This document shows positions 25,227 through 32,390 of a stretch of 64,000 nucleotides of DNA, one piece after another. The notes beneath the pieces are model-generated. The model saw only the letters and a list, made by a program, of their open reading frames with translations. It was not told the origin of the DNA and searched no databases. A program made the translations under genes and the position numbers. Position 1 is the first letter of the stretch; every line of letters begins with the position of its first letter. Source of the stretch: Limosilactobacillus sp. (lineage in GTDB: Bacteria > Bacillota > Bacilli > Lactobacillales > Lactobacillaceae); NCBI RefSeq assembly GCF_022482365.1, contig NZ_JAKVPE010000001.1:2222176-2286175 (forward strand), given 5' to 3'.

Positions 25227-25904
25227 TTACTTTTTAACAAGTTGAATTTGTTGTAGCTCAGTATCAAGTGTCTGCCCGTCTGAAAGGGTAGCCGTGACGT
25301 GTGTTACCTGACCGGTATCTGAGTCTGACTCGGTTCCAAGAATTTCGTTAATATCACCATCGGAAGTAGTAAGATTGCCGCTGCCTTGAGTAGCTTTAAT
25401 TTCGTACCGTCCGGGCTTAATGTCTTGGCCAACTTTCCATTGACCAGCTGACAATGTTGTCTGGTATGTGCGCTTAGACGGGGTAGGCTTAAAATCAGTC
25501 GATTGAATACCTTCCAGTTTGATTGTTTCGCCCTTGTGCAAATCAACCGTGTAGGAAGTGACTTGGCCTTCATTGTCGTCTGCTTCCGTGCCGAGAATCA
25601 TATTAATGCTTCCGGACTTGTTGGTGAAATTTCCACTCCCACTGGTTGGTGTAACAGTATATCGCCCAGGCTTAATATCTTGGCCAACCTTAAAAGCCCC
25701 AGCACCGAGCGTTACCTCCTTAGCGGTGTTTTTAGCTGGCTTACTAGTTTGTGATGAAGAGTTGCTAGATGAAGAATTAGAAGAGTTATCATCGCTTCCA
25801 CTTTCCATTCCTCCGGCAGCTAATACAAAAATGATAGCAATTACCCAGAACCACCAACGTTTATACCAAGGTTTCCGTTTCCCATTATCTAACCTACTTT
25901 GCAT
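25227..25904 (-). CDS. Membrane-anchored protein with two tandem copies of a beta-rich domain
   Basis: 225 residues from ATG 25904 (GGGAGG upstream). A basic N-terminus (KRKPWYKRW) precedes one membrane segment (WFWVIAIIFVLAAGG), then a Ser/Asn/Asp-rich linker. Two about 70-residue repeats follow, each with VGQDIKPGRY and ILGTE motifs (about 83-150 and 155-222). The C-terminal domains should lie outside the membrane. It sits between the integrase and the ImmA/CI pair, in the position where temperate phages carry superinfection-exclusion or lysogenic-conversion genes; that role is inference. The family is common in lactobacillus prophages but I know no experimental function. Confidence 0.75.
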   Translation of the reverse strand: MQSRLDNGKRKPWYKRWWFWVIAIIFVLAAGGMESGSDDNSSNSSSSNSSSQTSKPAKNTAKEVTLGAGAFKVGQDIKPGRYTVTPTSGSGNFTNKSGSINMILGTEADDNEGQVTSYTVDLHKGETIKLEGIQSTDFKPTPSKRTYQTTLSAGQWKVGQDIKPGRYEIKATQGSGNLTTSDGDINEILGTESDSDTGQVTHVTATLSDGQTLDTELQQIQLVKK

Positions 25905-25963
25905 TTGTATGTCCTCCCTATAGTTCCAGCTTTTAACGTCTTCAGTATTTGGACACATGCTAG

Positions 25964-26389
25964 CTAATACATCTTCGCAATCTCTTTAGTAACGACATTA
26001 GTGAGGTATCCTGGCACATCAAATGCCCTCATGAAGTTGGCACTGTTAGCCAGTTCCCGGTCTGTTTCTTGACAATAGAATGGCACCAGCAGTTTAACCG
26101 CTCCAACGTTGGCCTTGTACTCAACGGACTCTTTTCCAGTGAATGAAGCATGGTAGTAGACCACATCGCCAGGGTCGCCATGAATGACGTGTGCCAGCTC
26201 GTGGGCGAACTGAAAAATGATCTCACGAGGGTGGTGCCAGTCGTAGTTCATGACTACGCTCCGATATTCATAGCTGCTACCTGGTGGTGTGATCGGTGAT
26301 AAATGAGCCCACTGGACTTTGATGTGGTACTCATCGGCCCGCTCTTGTAAGTAGTCGCGGGCTTCCTCCACTTGATATTGATAGTTCAT
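25964..26389 (-). CDS. ImmA/IrrE-family metallopeptidase
   Basis: 141 residues with a zinc protease HExxH motif (FAHELAHVIHGD: His63, Glu64, His67). In ICEBs1 ImmA cleaves the repressor ImmR and triggers induction. Here the gene overlaps the CI-like repressor gene by 4 bp (ATGA), giving the classic repressor-protease pair. It probably controls prophage induction. Confidence 0.88.
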   Translation of the reverse strand: MNYQYQVEEARDYLQERADEYHIKVQWAHLSPITPPGSSYEYRSVVMNYDWHHPREIIFQFAHELAHVIHGDPGDVVYYHASFTGKESVEYKANVGAVKLLVPFYCQETDRELANSANFMRAFDVPGYLTNVVTKEIAKMY

Positions 26390-26706
26390 TGCTTACCACC
26401 CCGCAGGAGACGTTTCATATACTCCAGATCTTCCGGTGGAATTTGCCGACCTTCGTAGGTGAAGACTGTATCTTCATCTGCCAGGTCGGCTGTTTTTGTT
26501 TTATCAGTTTCACGGCCTAGCAGATAATCCGTTGAAACATGGAAATAGTCGGCAACCTTAGCAAGCTTGTCCGAAGAAGGTGTTGATTTTTTCCACTTAT
26601 AAAGATAGTTTTTGCTAAATCCCAATTCTGCTTCTACATCAACAATATTTTTTCCTCGTCTCTCAGATAAATGCTTTATCCTATCAAATACGGTAACATC
26701 GGCCAT
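26386..26706 (-). CDS. CI-like phage repressor (XRE HTH)
   Basis: 106 residues from ATG 26706, preferred over ATG 26715 because GGAAG abuts the latter. Residues 5-65 are an XRE HTH (VFDRIKHLSERRGKNIVDVE, AELGFSKNYLYKWKKSTPSS, VSTDYLLGRE). The short C-terminal tail lacks a LexA-like autocleavage domain, consistent with regulation by the adjacent ImmA. It should maintain lysogeny by binding the TCTACCA operators at 26738, 26769 and 26902. Confidence 0.9.
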   Translation of the reverse strand: MADVTVFDRIKHLSERRGKNIVDVEAELGFSKNYLYKWKKSTPSSDKLAKVADYFHVSTDYLLGRETDKTKTADLADEDTVFTYEGRQIPPEDLEYMKRLLRGGKQ

Positions 26707-26737
26707 AATAAACATACTTCCTTATTTTTTGTCTTCT

Positions 26738-26755
26738 TCTACCAAAAAAGATAGA
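26738..26755. promoter_or_regulatory. Repressor operator O1
   Basis: 18-bp imperfect palindrome with left half TCTACC and right half GATAGA. It covers the -10 of the leftward repressor promoter. Confidence 0.65.
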
Positions 26756-26776
26756 AAAACTGTTGACATCTACCAA
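26748..26776 (-). promoter_or_regulatory. Leftward promoter for CI/ImmA
   Basis: On the minus strand TTGGTA (26776-26771), 17-bp spacer, TATCTT (26753-26748). Operator O1 overlaps its -10 and O2 its -35. Confidence 0.55.
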
Positions 26777-26791
26777 ATAAGGCAATATACT
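26763..26791 (+). promoter_or_regulatory. Rightward early lytic promoter (PR-like)
   Basis: Consensus TTGACA (26763-26768), exactly 17-bp spacer, TATACT (26786-26791). Operator O2 occupies the whole spacer. The predicted leader to the Cro-like gene is about 157 nt. Confidence 0.85.
26769..26786. promoter_or_regulatory. Repressor operator O2
   Basis: Half-site TCTACCAAA at 26769-26777 with a weak right half, inside the PR-like spacer. Confidence 0.5.
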
Positions 26792-26867
26792 TAGCATTGT
26801 AAGTTAACGAGTTAGCAAGTATCAAGCCAAACGTGGCAATGTTCTTAGCAAACTAAACAAATTAAAA

Positions 26868-26890
26868 AAGCTAATTTGTTAGCTTATTTT
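26868..26890 (+). terminator. Terminator-like hairpin in the early leader
   Basis: AAGCTAA (26868-26874) pairs with TTAGCTT (26879-26885), followed by ATTTTT. It lies in the leader between the PR-like promoter and the Cro-like gene and could attenuate early transcription. The stem is short and AT-rich, so activity is uncertain. Confidence 0.4.
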
Positions 26891-26901
26891 TATACTGTTA
26901 G

Positions 26902-26919
26902 TCTACCACACTTGGTAGA
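26902..26919. promoter_or_regulatory. Repressor operator O3 (perfect palindrome)
   Basis: TCTACCA, 4-bp spacer, TGGTAGA: a perfect 18-bp palindrome, the best match to the half-site shared with O1 and O2. It is 111 bp downstream of the PR -10. Confidence 0.65.
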
Positions 26920-26954
26920 TATTCTCAAAACAATCTGTAAAGAAGGTGACTTAA

Positions 26955-27164
26955 ATGGGCTCATTAACCTATAAAGAAAAACTGCTTATTCAACTCATGA
27001 GAAATAAACAGTCTGGGCTAGAGCCTTCATCACAGAAAGCTATTGCCGACAAGTTTGGATTGAGCCGTGTGTATGTTGGCACTGTTATCGATAATCGCCA
27101 GCACGGCCCGAAAGCGAATGAGTGGCGTAGAAAATTTGCGGCTTATGCCGGAATGGAGGACTGA
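26955..27164 (+). CDS. Cro-like small HTH protein
   Basis: 69 residues with a helix-turn-helix (SSQKAIADKFGLSRVYVGTV, IDNRQHGPKANEW). As the first rightward gene opposite the repressor it is in the cro position. AAGAAGGTGA precedes the ATG. A role in shutting off the repressor promoter is inferred from position. Confidence 0.75.
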   Translation: MGSLTYKEKLLIQLMRNKQSGLEPSSQKAIADKFGLSRVYVGTVIDNRQHGPKANEWRRKFAAYAGMED

Positions 27165-27172
27165 GGTGTGAC

Positions 27173-27472
27173 ATGAAAATTGAAATGACGCCTCGTGAAT
27201 TTGCTGAGTATCAGGAATATCGCAATCGTCATAGAACAAGGCGGGACCCAAGATGGATTCAGTTACAACACGAGATAAGCGCTTATTGCCATGGGCATGA
27301 AACAATGCGACGCAGTTTTAGCACTCAACAGAATTTTATCTACGGTGCGATTCGATTTGTTACCGGGATCAATCAAATTGATCAGCTAAGCGGTAGCCAG
27401 GTTGACTTAGCTAGACTGATTTTCCACGAGTTGGCGGAGAAGCGGTTTGACTACTCTCAAGAAGGGAACTAA
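27173..27472 (+). CDS. Early phage protein of unknown function
   Basis: 99 residues, soluble, basic N-terminal half (EYRNRHRTRRDPRW) and a helical C-terminal part (FIYGAIRFVTGINQIDQLSG). I do not recognise a family with confidence; the last 60 residues faintly recall ORF6C-type phage domains. It follows the Cro-like gene by 8 bp. Confidence 0.65.
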   Translation: MKIEMTPREFAEYQEYRNRHRTRRDPRWIQLQHEISAYCHGHETMRRSFSTQQNFIYGAIRFVTGINQIDQLSGSQVDLARLIFHELAEKRFDYSQEGN

Positions 27473-27483
27473 GGAGGCGCGAG

Positions 27484-27612
27484 ATGAAGTCAGGATTACG
27501 AGCATTTCGTCATTTAGAAAGCACATATTGCCAGAAGCCTAAGCAATTTAATCAGATGCAACAAATCGGATTCAAAAAAGACCAGCCTGCAAAGAAGCAA
27601 GCCGGCCGGTAA
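27484..27612 (+). CDS. Small basic phage ORF (42 aa)
   Basis: ATG at 27484 follows AAGGAGGCG at good spacing, and the frame runs 42 codons to TAA at 27610. It has 11 Lys/Arg residues and ends KKQAGR. Its start lies 11 bp after the previous stop and its end a few bases before a convergent gene. No family recognised. Confidence 0.5.
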   Translation: MKSGLRAFRHLESTYCQKPKQFNQMQQIGFKKDQPAKKQAGR

Positions 27613-27616
27613 AAGA

Positions 27617-27787
27617 CTACTTCTCAGTTCTTACGCCTTTGAACTTAGTTTCGTCTTGTTTGACATTTAAAAACTTGCCGGTTTTCGTATCACGCTTGAC
27701 GTAACGATTGGTCTTGGTATTTAGAACCTGAGAACGTCCACGAACCATACCCTTACGAGCATTGTTCTTTGGAGGATTAGTAGCCAT
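27617..27787 (-). CDS. Small basic phage protein on the minus strand (56 aa)
   Basis: Starts MATNPPKNNARKGMV after a strong GGAGGTGA site and ends at TAG (27617-27619). The protein is very basic (KTNRYVKRDTKTGKFLNVKQ) with no hydrophobic part, suggesting nucleic-acid binding. It is antisense to the flow of the early operon, so it must have its own promoter and may be expressed in the lysogen. Function unknown. Confidence 0.7.
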   Translation of the reverse strand: MATNPPKNNARKGMVRGRSQVLNTKTNRYVKRDTKTGKFLNVKQDETKFKGVRTEK

Positions 27788-27874
27788 ATAGTCACCTCCT
27801 CTCTCAAGGAGATAACCAAATTATATCAGAAGGGAATGAGAGACAAATTGAACTGCAAGCAAGGATTAATTGTA

Positions 27875-28033
27875 ATGACATATTCGATTCTAAGCATGAT
27901 TGTTTATGCGTACGGCTGGATGTCTGATCAAAGGGCACTTGACCATTGTGGCCATAATCCAGGCATTAGTTGGTTTGCTTTTATTGCAGCAGCTATTGTT
28001 TCGTTTTTGGCTGGAAGCTTTCCAATTCATTAG
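27875..28033 (+). CDS. Small membrane protein
   Basis: 52 residues from ATG 27875 (AAGGA 9 bp upstream); an in-frame ATG at 27836 has AAGGG too close. Two hydrophobic segments (YSILSMIVYAYGWM and ISWFAFIAAAIVSFLAGSF). Its 3' end overlaps the convergent gene at 27993 by 41 bp. Function unknown. Confidence 0.5.
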   Translation: MTYSILSMIVYAYGWMSDQRALDHCGHNPGISWFAFIAAAIVSFLAGSFPIH

Positions 28034-28481
28034 CGACTGTAGGAATTAGCTTTTGGTTAAAATCATCTCGCAATAACCTCAACTGTCCTAAGCGGGTCAG
28101 AGAAGCATTTATTTCATTGAAACTACTGATTTCGTCTAAAGAGTTAGGACAGTACAGAATCACATTAGCTTCAGCCCTACGCTGTTGCTGAGAAAACGTG
28201 ATTGGAACGATCTTAGCAGTGTCCATTTCCTGCCAAGTAATTGCTATGTAATCAAGGCAAGCTTTTCTGGCACTTGGTAACAAATGGTGGGAAATATAAG
28301 CATTCTCATTAAGTGTGAGTTTGTCAATCTCGTGTTTGCGATTCGCTTCTTTATCTTGAGAGTCAGCCTTGATCTCTTCCTTTTTAATTTCGCTGTCTAT
28401 TTTTTGCTTGTGAAAGGCAAGACCTATTTGAGCGAGATTAATTGCGAGCGAGATTATTAAACCAATTGATGATGCATCCAT
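27993..28481 (-). CDS. Membrane-anchored phage protein of unknown function (leftward)
   Basis: 162 residues. One N-terminal membrane segment (SIGLIISLAINLAQIGLAF) followed by a charged coiled stretch (KQKIDSEIKKEEIKADSQDK) and a soluble C-terminal part. AAGGAGGT precedes the ATG at 28481. It is transcribed against the early operon, so it is a candidate lysogen-expressed (moron) gene, possibly in exclusion or defence. No family recognised. Confidence 0.7.
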   Translation of the reverse strand: MDASSIGLIISLAINLAQIGLAFHKQKIDSEIKKEEIKADSQDKEANRKHEIDKLTLNENAYISHHLLPSARKACLDYIAITWQEMDTAKIVPITFSQQQRRAEANVILYCPNSLDEISSFNEINASLTRLGQLRLLRDDFNQKLIPTVANELESFQPKTKQ

Positions 28482-28540
28482 GATTGTTGGACCTCCTTAA
28501 TAAGTTACAGCTCAATCATATCAGAAAAGGAGAGATGAAA

Positions 28541-29287
28541 ATGAATCAACCACAACTATTCAATTTCCACGGCCAGCCAACGCTCGACAGCCGCGAAGTC
28601 GCCAAGATGATTGGCAAGAATCATGCGCACCTGATGCGCGACATTCACCGGTATATCAACGATATTAACCCCAATCCAAAATTGGATTCGGCCCAGTTCT
28701 TCATTGAAAGCACCTACGAGGACGCTAATGGTCAAGTTCGTCCTTGCTACCTGCTCACTAAGCAGGGATGCGAGTTCGTAGCCAACAAGATGACTGGCAA
28801 GAAGGGCACCGAGTTCACTGCTCAATACGTAAGCCTGTTCAATCAGATGCAGTACGAGCAGCTAACTCACCGCAAACCGGACAGTTACATGATCGACGAC
28901 CCAGTCAAGCGTGCTGAACGGTGGATCGAAGAGCGGAAAGCCTACGAAGCATTGGTGCCCAAAGCCAAGTACTTCGACGAGCAGATGCACAATCCGGGAC
29001 TAATGACCGTCACCGAGATTGCCAAGGACTACGGCATGAGCGCCGCTGACTTCAACCGTCTGCTTCATGACTGCCACATTCAGTTCAAGCAGGGCAAGCA
29101 CTGGGTACTTTATCAGAAGTACGCAGGCAAGGGCTATGCACAATATGAAGGCTATGCCTACAACGACAACAAGGGTGTTCACAACAATCTCAAGTGGACG
29201 CAGAAGGGCAAGAAGTTTATCCACGATGAGCTGGCCAAGCGTAGCATTCGGCCGGTGCTTGAACAGATGGATCTACTGCCGGAGTGA
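28541..29287 (+). CDS. Phage antirepressor: Rha-type N-terminus plus KilAC C-terminus
   Basis: 248 residues from ATG 28541 (AAAGGAGAG upstream). Residues 1-100 match the Rha regulatory domain (TLDSREVAKMIGKNHAHLMR, KQGCEFVANKMTGKKGTEFT). Residues about 125-240 match the phage antirepressor KilAC domain (LMTVTEIAKDYGMSAADFNR, KHWVLYQKYAGKGYAQYEGY). Such proteins relieve repression or modulate early gene expression. GC content and codon use are higher than in its AT-rich neighbours, suggesting separate acquisition by module exchange. Confidence 0.88.
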   Translation: MNQPQLFNFHGQPTLDSREVAKMIGKNHAHLMRDIHRYINDINPNPKLDSAQFFIESTYEDANGQVRPCYLLTKQGCEFVANKMTGKKGTEFTAQYVSLFNQMQYEQLTHRKPDSYMIDDPVKRAERWIEERKAYEALVPKAKYFDEQMHNPGLMTVTEIAKDYGMSAADFNRLLHDCHIQFKQGKHWVLYQKYAGKGYAQYEGYAYNDNKGVHNNLKWTQKGKKFIHDELAKRSIRPVLEQMDLLPE

Positions 29288-29299
29288 GGGAGGTGCGAC

Positions 29300-29581
29300 A
29301 TGGATAAACCAGAGCAGATGCGTCTGACGATCGTTGGCCCGTATGATGGTGAGCTGCTGCAAGACTTTATCAGCGGTAAGCCAGTATCATTTCAAAACCA
29401 TGCAGGCTACAAGATTTATGTCGGTGACGCTTATGAAGCGTTCAGTTCAAAGCAAAAGAAAAAGCTAGAGCCAATTGCTAAACAGCTTGAAGAACAATCT
29501 GCTAACAATCTCACCCTAGCTAATAGAATCAGACGAATTATTAGTAATCCGAAACATCGACAACAATTGTATCAGGATTAA
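29300..29581 (+). CDS. Hypothetical phage protein
   Basis: 93 residues, soluble, with a charged helical C-terminal half (SSKQKKKLEPIAKQLEEQSA). GGGAGGTG precedes the ATG. Its 3' end overlaps the convergent DUF1508 gene by 41 bp. No family recognised. Confidence 0.6.
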   Translation: MDKPEQMRLTIVGPYDGELLQDFISGKPVSFQNHAGYKIYVGDAYEAFSSKQKKKLEPIAKQLEEQSANNLTLANRIRRIISNPKHRQQLYQD

Positions 29582-29723
29582 TGCCGCTCTTGATGGCGTT
29601 TATGGTACGCTTCGCTGATTCTTTATAGACATAAGTTTCGCTAGTGGCAACTACTTCGTGATTGTCAGAATTAATAAGAAAGTAGTATTGGCCATTAGTG
29701 GATTTATGGATACTAAAGTACAT
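29541..29723 (-). CDS. DUF1508/YegP-like small protein (leftward)
   Basis: 60 residues from ATG 29723 (GGGAGG at 8-bp spacing). The sequence MYFSIHKSTNGQYYFLINSD, then VVATSETYVYKESAKRTINA, is a clear DUF1508 unit: a small alpha/beta repeat usually found in tandem in YegP proteins; here a single copy. Function unknown. It is opposite to the early operon, hence probably separately expressed. Confidence 0.8.
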   Translation of the reverse strand: MYFSIHKSTNGQYYFLINSDNHEVVATSETYVYKESAKRTINAIKSGINPDTIVVDVSDY

Positions 29724-29778
29724 TAGTTTCACCTCCCTTCATTAGGAGATGACTTCAGTATAGCAGAGGAGATGCGAC

Positions 29779-29928
29779 ATGAAACTGCAGCAAGGCAGCA
29801 CTGAAATAAAAGACGGAAAAATCATACTTCACGTTTCAACCATTGTGTTCAGTGGCAAAGCTTTCATTCCTAGAAAAGGAGATGATCCAAATGGAACTGA
29901 CAATCCCGGACAAATTAATCAGAGATGA
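29779..29928 (+). CDS. Small phage ORF (49 aa)
   Basis: ATG 29779 follows GAGGAGATG and the frame ends at TGA 29926-29928, overlapping the DUF771 gene start by 38 bp. Product begins MKLQQGSTEIKDGKIILHVS. The tight overlap fits phage gene packing, but no homolog is recognised. Confidence 0.4.
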   Translation: MKLQQGSTEIKDGKIILHVSTIVFSGKAFIPRKGDDPNGTDNPGQINQR

Positions 29929-30223
29929 AACGAAGAAGGCTGTCCTGGAGTTCGGCTTGGTTCCAAAACGGCTGATGCTAGGCAGGCAGATCAGGATAGA
30001 TGAGTTCCGCAAAAAGTACTGTCGAGGCAAGGCGCCAGAGTGGGTGCGTCTGTTCATCTTTGACGCTTTCCCGGAAACAAACTTTAAGAACGGTGGATGG
30101 GTAGTTCATCCTCGAAGCCGCCCAGGCCATCATGACACAACGTGGATCTATGAGTATCAAGCGTCTCAGTGGATGGACGAGCACAAGTTCGACATTGACT
30201 GGGATGCAAAGTTACCAAGCTAG
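29891..30223 (+). CDS. DUF771 phage protein
   Basis: 110 residues from ATG 29891 (AAAGGAGATGA upstream). The core IDEFRKKYCRGKAPEWVRLF followed by GGWVVHPRSRPG is characteristic of DUF771, a family of small early proteins in Gram-positive phages. Function unknown, possibly DNA-binding or excisionase-related. Confidence 0.8.
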   Translation: MELTIPDKLIRDETKKAVLEFGLVPKRLMLGRQIRIDEFRKKYCRGKAPEWVRLFIFDAFPETNFKNGGWVVHPRSRPGHHDTTWIYEYQASQWMDEHKFDIDWDAKLPS

Positions 30224-30236
30224 AAAGGAGTTGACT

Positions 30237-30380
30237 ATGTTCACATTCACATTCTGGATCGGCCTGCCTTGGCTGATCATCGTAGCAGCATTTCTGATCG
30301 GGATAATCGTTAACCTGATTAACCACGATCATGTTTTCAAGCACACAGAAAGGAGGGGCAAACATGAAGAGTCTAATTAG
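30237..30380 (+). CDS. Small single-span membrane protein (47 aa)
   Basis: AAAGGAG precedes ATG 30237. The protein is one membrane segment (FWIGLPWLIIVAAFLIGIIV) plus a His/Lys-rich tail. It overlaps the next membrane protein gene by 17 bp. Function unknown. Confidence 0.55.
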   Translation: MFTFTFWIGLPWLIIVAAFLIGIIVNLINHDHVFKHTERRGKHEESN

Positions 30381-30552
30381 CGCAGCCCTAGGCATGGCCC
30401 TTGTGGTCAGCCTGTACTACTTCGAGCCAGTCATGGCTTTCGTTATCGCATTCATCTTATGCCTGGTGATCATCACGCCGATGGGATTCGATGACGAAGA
30501 TTACAGTACAAGAAAAGACGCCAGCACCGGTACTGCTGACGCCCAAAAGTAG
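30364..30552 (+). CDS. Small membrane protein (62 aa)
   Basis: AAAGGAGGGG precedes ATG 30364. Two hydrophobic stretches (SLISAALGMALVVSLYYF and AFVIAFILCLVIITPMGF) then an acidic, soluble tail. It is paired with the preceding small membrane gene. Function unknown. Confidence 0.6.
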   Translation: MKSLISAALGMALVVSLYYFEPVMAFVIAFILCLVIITPMGFDDEDYSTRKDASTGTADAQK

Positions 30553-30591
30553 ACAATACATCAAATTAATCATCTAAAGGAAGTATACAAC

Positions 30592-30813
30592 ATGAATGAA
30601 TTAACTGAAAGCCAATTGTTAAATCAATTAGACGACCAGATCGTTGAAATGAGTAACTTTATCCACTCTTATCGCCAGGCGGATACCCTTGAGGTCAAGC
30701 AATTCATCGTAGGCAAAATGATGACGCGGTCAACTGAGTTCAACGTGCGGGCTGGGCATCTTGGCACTGGAATTGCCGAAGCAGCAGCGAAGGAGGCTGG
30801 AGAAGATGACTAA
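30592..30813 (+). CDS. Hypothetical phage protein (73 aa)
   Basis: Soluble, helical, acidic C-terminus (GIAEAAAKEAGEDD). It overlaps the Gam-like gene start by 8 bp, so it belongs to the recombination operon. No family recognised. Confidence 0.65.
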   Translation: MNELTESQLLNQLDDQIVEMSNFIHSYRQADTLEVKQFIVGKMMTRSTEFNVRAGHLGTGIAEAAAKEAGEDD

Positions 30814-31348
30814 TCAAGCAGCTAATCAAGAAACATCTCAGCCTCACAAGGAACGCTGGCACATTGAAGACGATCAGGGTCTCAAATGGGCATTCCAAAA
30901 GATGGAACAGAAACGACAGGAAGCCCAAGGCTACAAGAAGATGATGCAAGAAGCCTTTGACTTCTACCAAGCCAAGATTGATGACTGCAACAAGGACATT
31001 GAGAACTTCAAACAAATCGTTCGCCAGTACGCGGACGAGCAGCTATGCGAGGACCCTAATTGGGACTTCACGGACTCACCTTTTGGCCGAATCGTTATGA
31101 GCAAGCCAAAGGTCGATATGCAGCCTGATCGGGCCAAGCTAATCGATCAGTACAAGGACACTGACTACGTTAAGCAGAAGTATTCCCTGGATTGGGGCGA
31201 GCTCAAACGTTCTCTCAAGGCCGTTGACGGGCATGTGATCAATAGCGATGGAGAACTCATTGAAGGCGTTAAAGTCGTTGAGAAGCCAGCTCAGATTGAA
31301 ATTAAGCATAAGAATGCTAACGGCCGCTGGGTTACGAAGGAGGGGTAA
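30806..31348 (+). CDS. Gam-like host-nuclease inhibitor family protein
   Basis: 180 residues from ATG 30806. A long coiled N-terminal half (WAFQKMEQKRQEAQGYKKMM) is followed by a C-terminal beta part (FGRIVMSKPKVDMQPDRAKL). Layout and position directly upstream of an ERF annealase and SSB match the Gam-like/Gp157-type proteins of lactobacillus phages, which protect DNA ends from host exonucleases. The assignment rests on context plus general form. Confidence 0.65.
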   Translation: MTNQAANQETSQPHKERWHIEDDQGLKWAFQKMEQKRQEAQGYKKMMQEAFDFYQAKIDDCNKDIENFKQIVRQYADEQLCEDPNWDFTDSPFGRIVMSKPKVDMQPDRAKLIDQYKDTDYVKQKYSLDWGELKRSLKAVDGHVINSDGELIEGVKVVEKPAQIEIKHKNANGRWVTKEG

Positions 31349-31351
31349 AAA

Positions 31352-31999
31352 GTGACTCTACTTCAAGTACAGGGTGAGCTAAAAGCACCCAAGAATCAGC
31401 ACAACAACTTTGGGGGATATGACTACCGAAGTGCGGAGGACATTCTAACGGCGGTTAAACCACTCTTAGCCAAGTATGGTGATGGTTTAATCTTGTCTGA
31501 CGAGCCCGTTATGATCGGCGACTGGCACTATATCAAGGCAACGGCTACGTTCACTGCTAAAGATGGGAAAACGACTACTGTTACTGGATTTGCTCGTGAA
31601 GCGGCTAATAAGAAGGGCATGGATGATAGCCAGATCACCGGAACTGCATCAAGCTACGCTCGTAAGTATGCGCTCAACGGTTTGTTCCTAATTGACGACA
31701 CCAAAGATGCTGACACTAACGAATATCGGCGACAACAACGCCAAACACGTCAACGCCAGTCACAAAGTAAAGCACCAACTAAACCAAGTCAGCTAGAGCT
31801 TGATCGCAAAGAGTACGCCGAACTGAGAGCCAAGATCATTGCAGCATCCGGGAATAAATTTGCCCCTAAGCAGATAGATGATCAGCTCACACAGATGGCT
31901 AGTGTTACTACGAAAGATAATGCTAGCACTAAGGCATCAAAGCTAGTTGCGGCAGCACGTGAGGCACTCAAACAGTATCAAGGAGGTACACAGCAATGA
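31352..31999 (+). CDS. ERF family single-strand annealing protein
   Basis: 215 residues from a GTG start with AAGGAGGGG upstream. ERF signatures: QNNFGGYDYRSAEDI-like segment (NNFGGYDYRSAEDILTAVKP) and MDDSQITGTASSYARKYALN, with the conserved Lys/Arg. ERF proteins anneal complementary strands for phage recombination. The C-terminal tail is Gln/Arg rich. It overlaps ssb by 4 bp. Confidence 0.92.
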   Translation: MTLLQVQGELKAPKNQHNNFGGYDYRSAEDILTAVKPLLAKYGDGLILSDEPVMIGDWHYIKATATFTAKDGKTTTVTGFAREAANKKGMDDSQITGTASSYARKYALNGLFLIDDTKDADTNEYRRQQRQTRQRQSQSKAPTKPSQLELDRKEYAELRAKIIAASGNKFAPKQIDDQLTQMASVTTKDNASTKASKLVAAAREALKQYQGGTQQ

Positions 32000-32379
32000 T
32001 CAATGCAACAGTAGTAGGACGATTGACCCGTGACCCGGAGCAACGCCAAGCAGGCCAATACAATCTTGTTAACTTTACAGTCGCATCTAATCGGACTCGT
32101 AAGAACAAGGACGGTCAGTATGATGCCTCGTTTATCCGTTGCACAGTGTTTGGGCAGCGTGGCGATGTGATTCTCAATAGCTTCAGTAAGGGCCAGCCAA
32201 TCATTGTTTCCGGTGAGCTTTACATAAATCAGTGGCAAGACCAGCAGAGTCAGGATCACCAGTCGCTAGAAATGGAAGTAAGCAACTTTTCGTTTGTGCC
32301 ACGTGACAAGTACCAGGGTCAAGCACCCCAACAGCAAAATGAAGCAGCAGAAGTAACCGACAACGATTTGCCGTTCTAG
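31996..32379 (+). CDS. ssb: Phage single-stranded DNA-binding protein
   Basis: 127 residues with an OB fold (MINATVVGRLTRDPEQRQAG, NFTVASNRTRKNKDGQ, IRCTVFGQRGD) and the acidic C-terminal tip NDLPF that recruits partner proteins. It starts within the ERF stop (ATGA) and works with ERF and the replication proteins. Confidence 0.95.
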   Translation: MINATVVGRLTRDPEQRQAGQYNLVNFTVASNRTRKNKDGQYDASFIRCTVFGQRGDVILNSFSKGQPIIVSGELYINQWQDQQSQDHQSLEMEVSNFSFVPRDKYQGQAPQQQNEAAEVTDNDLPF

Positions 32380-32390
32380 GAGGGGTAAAG

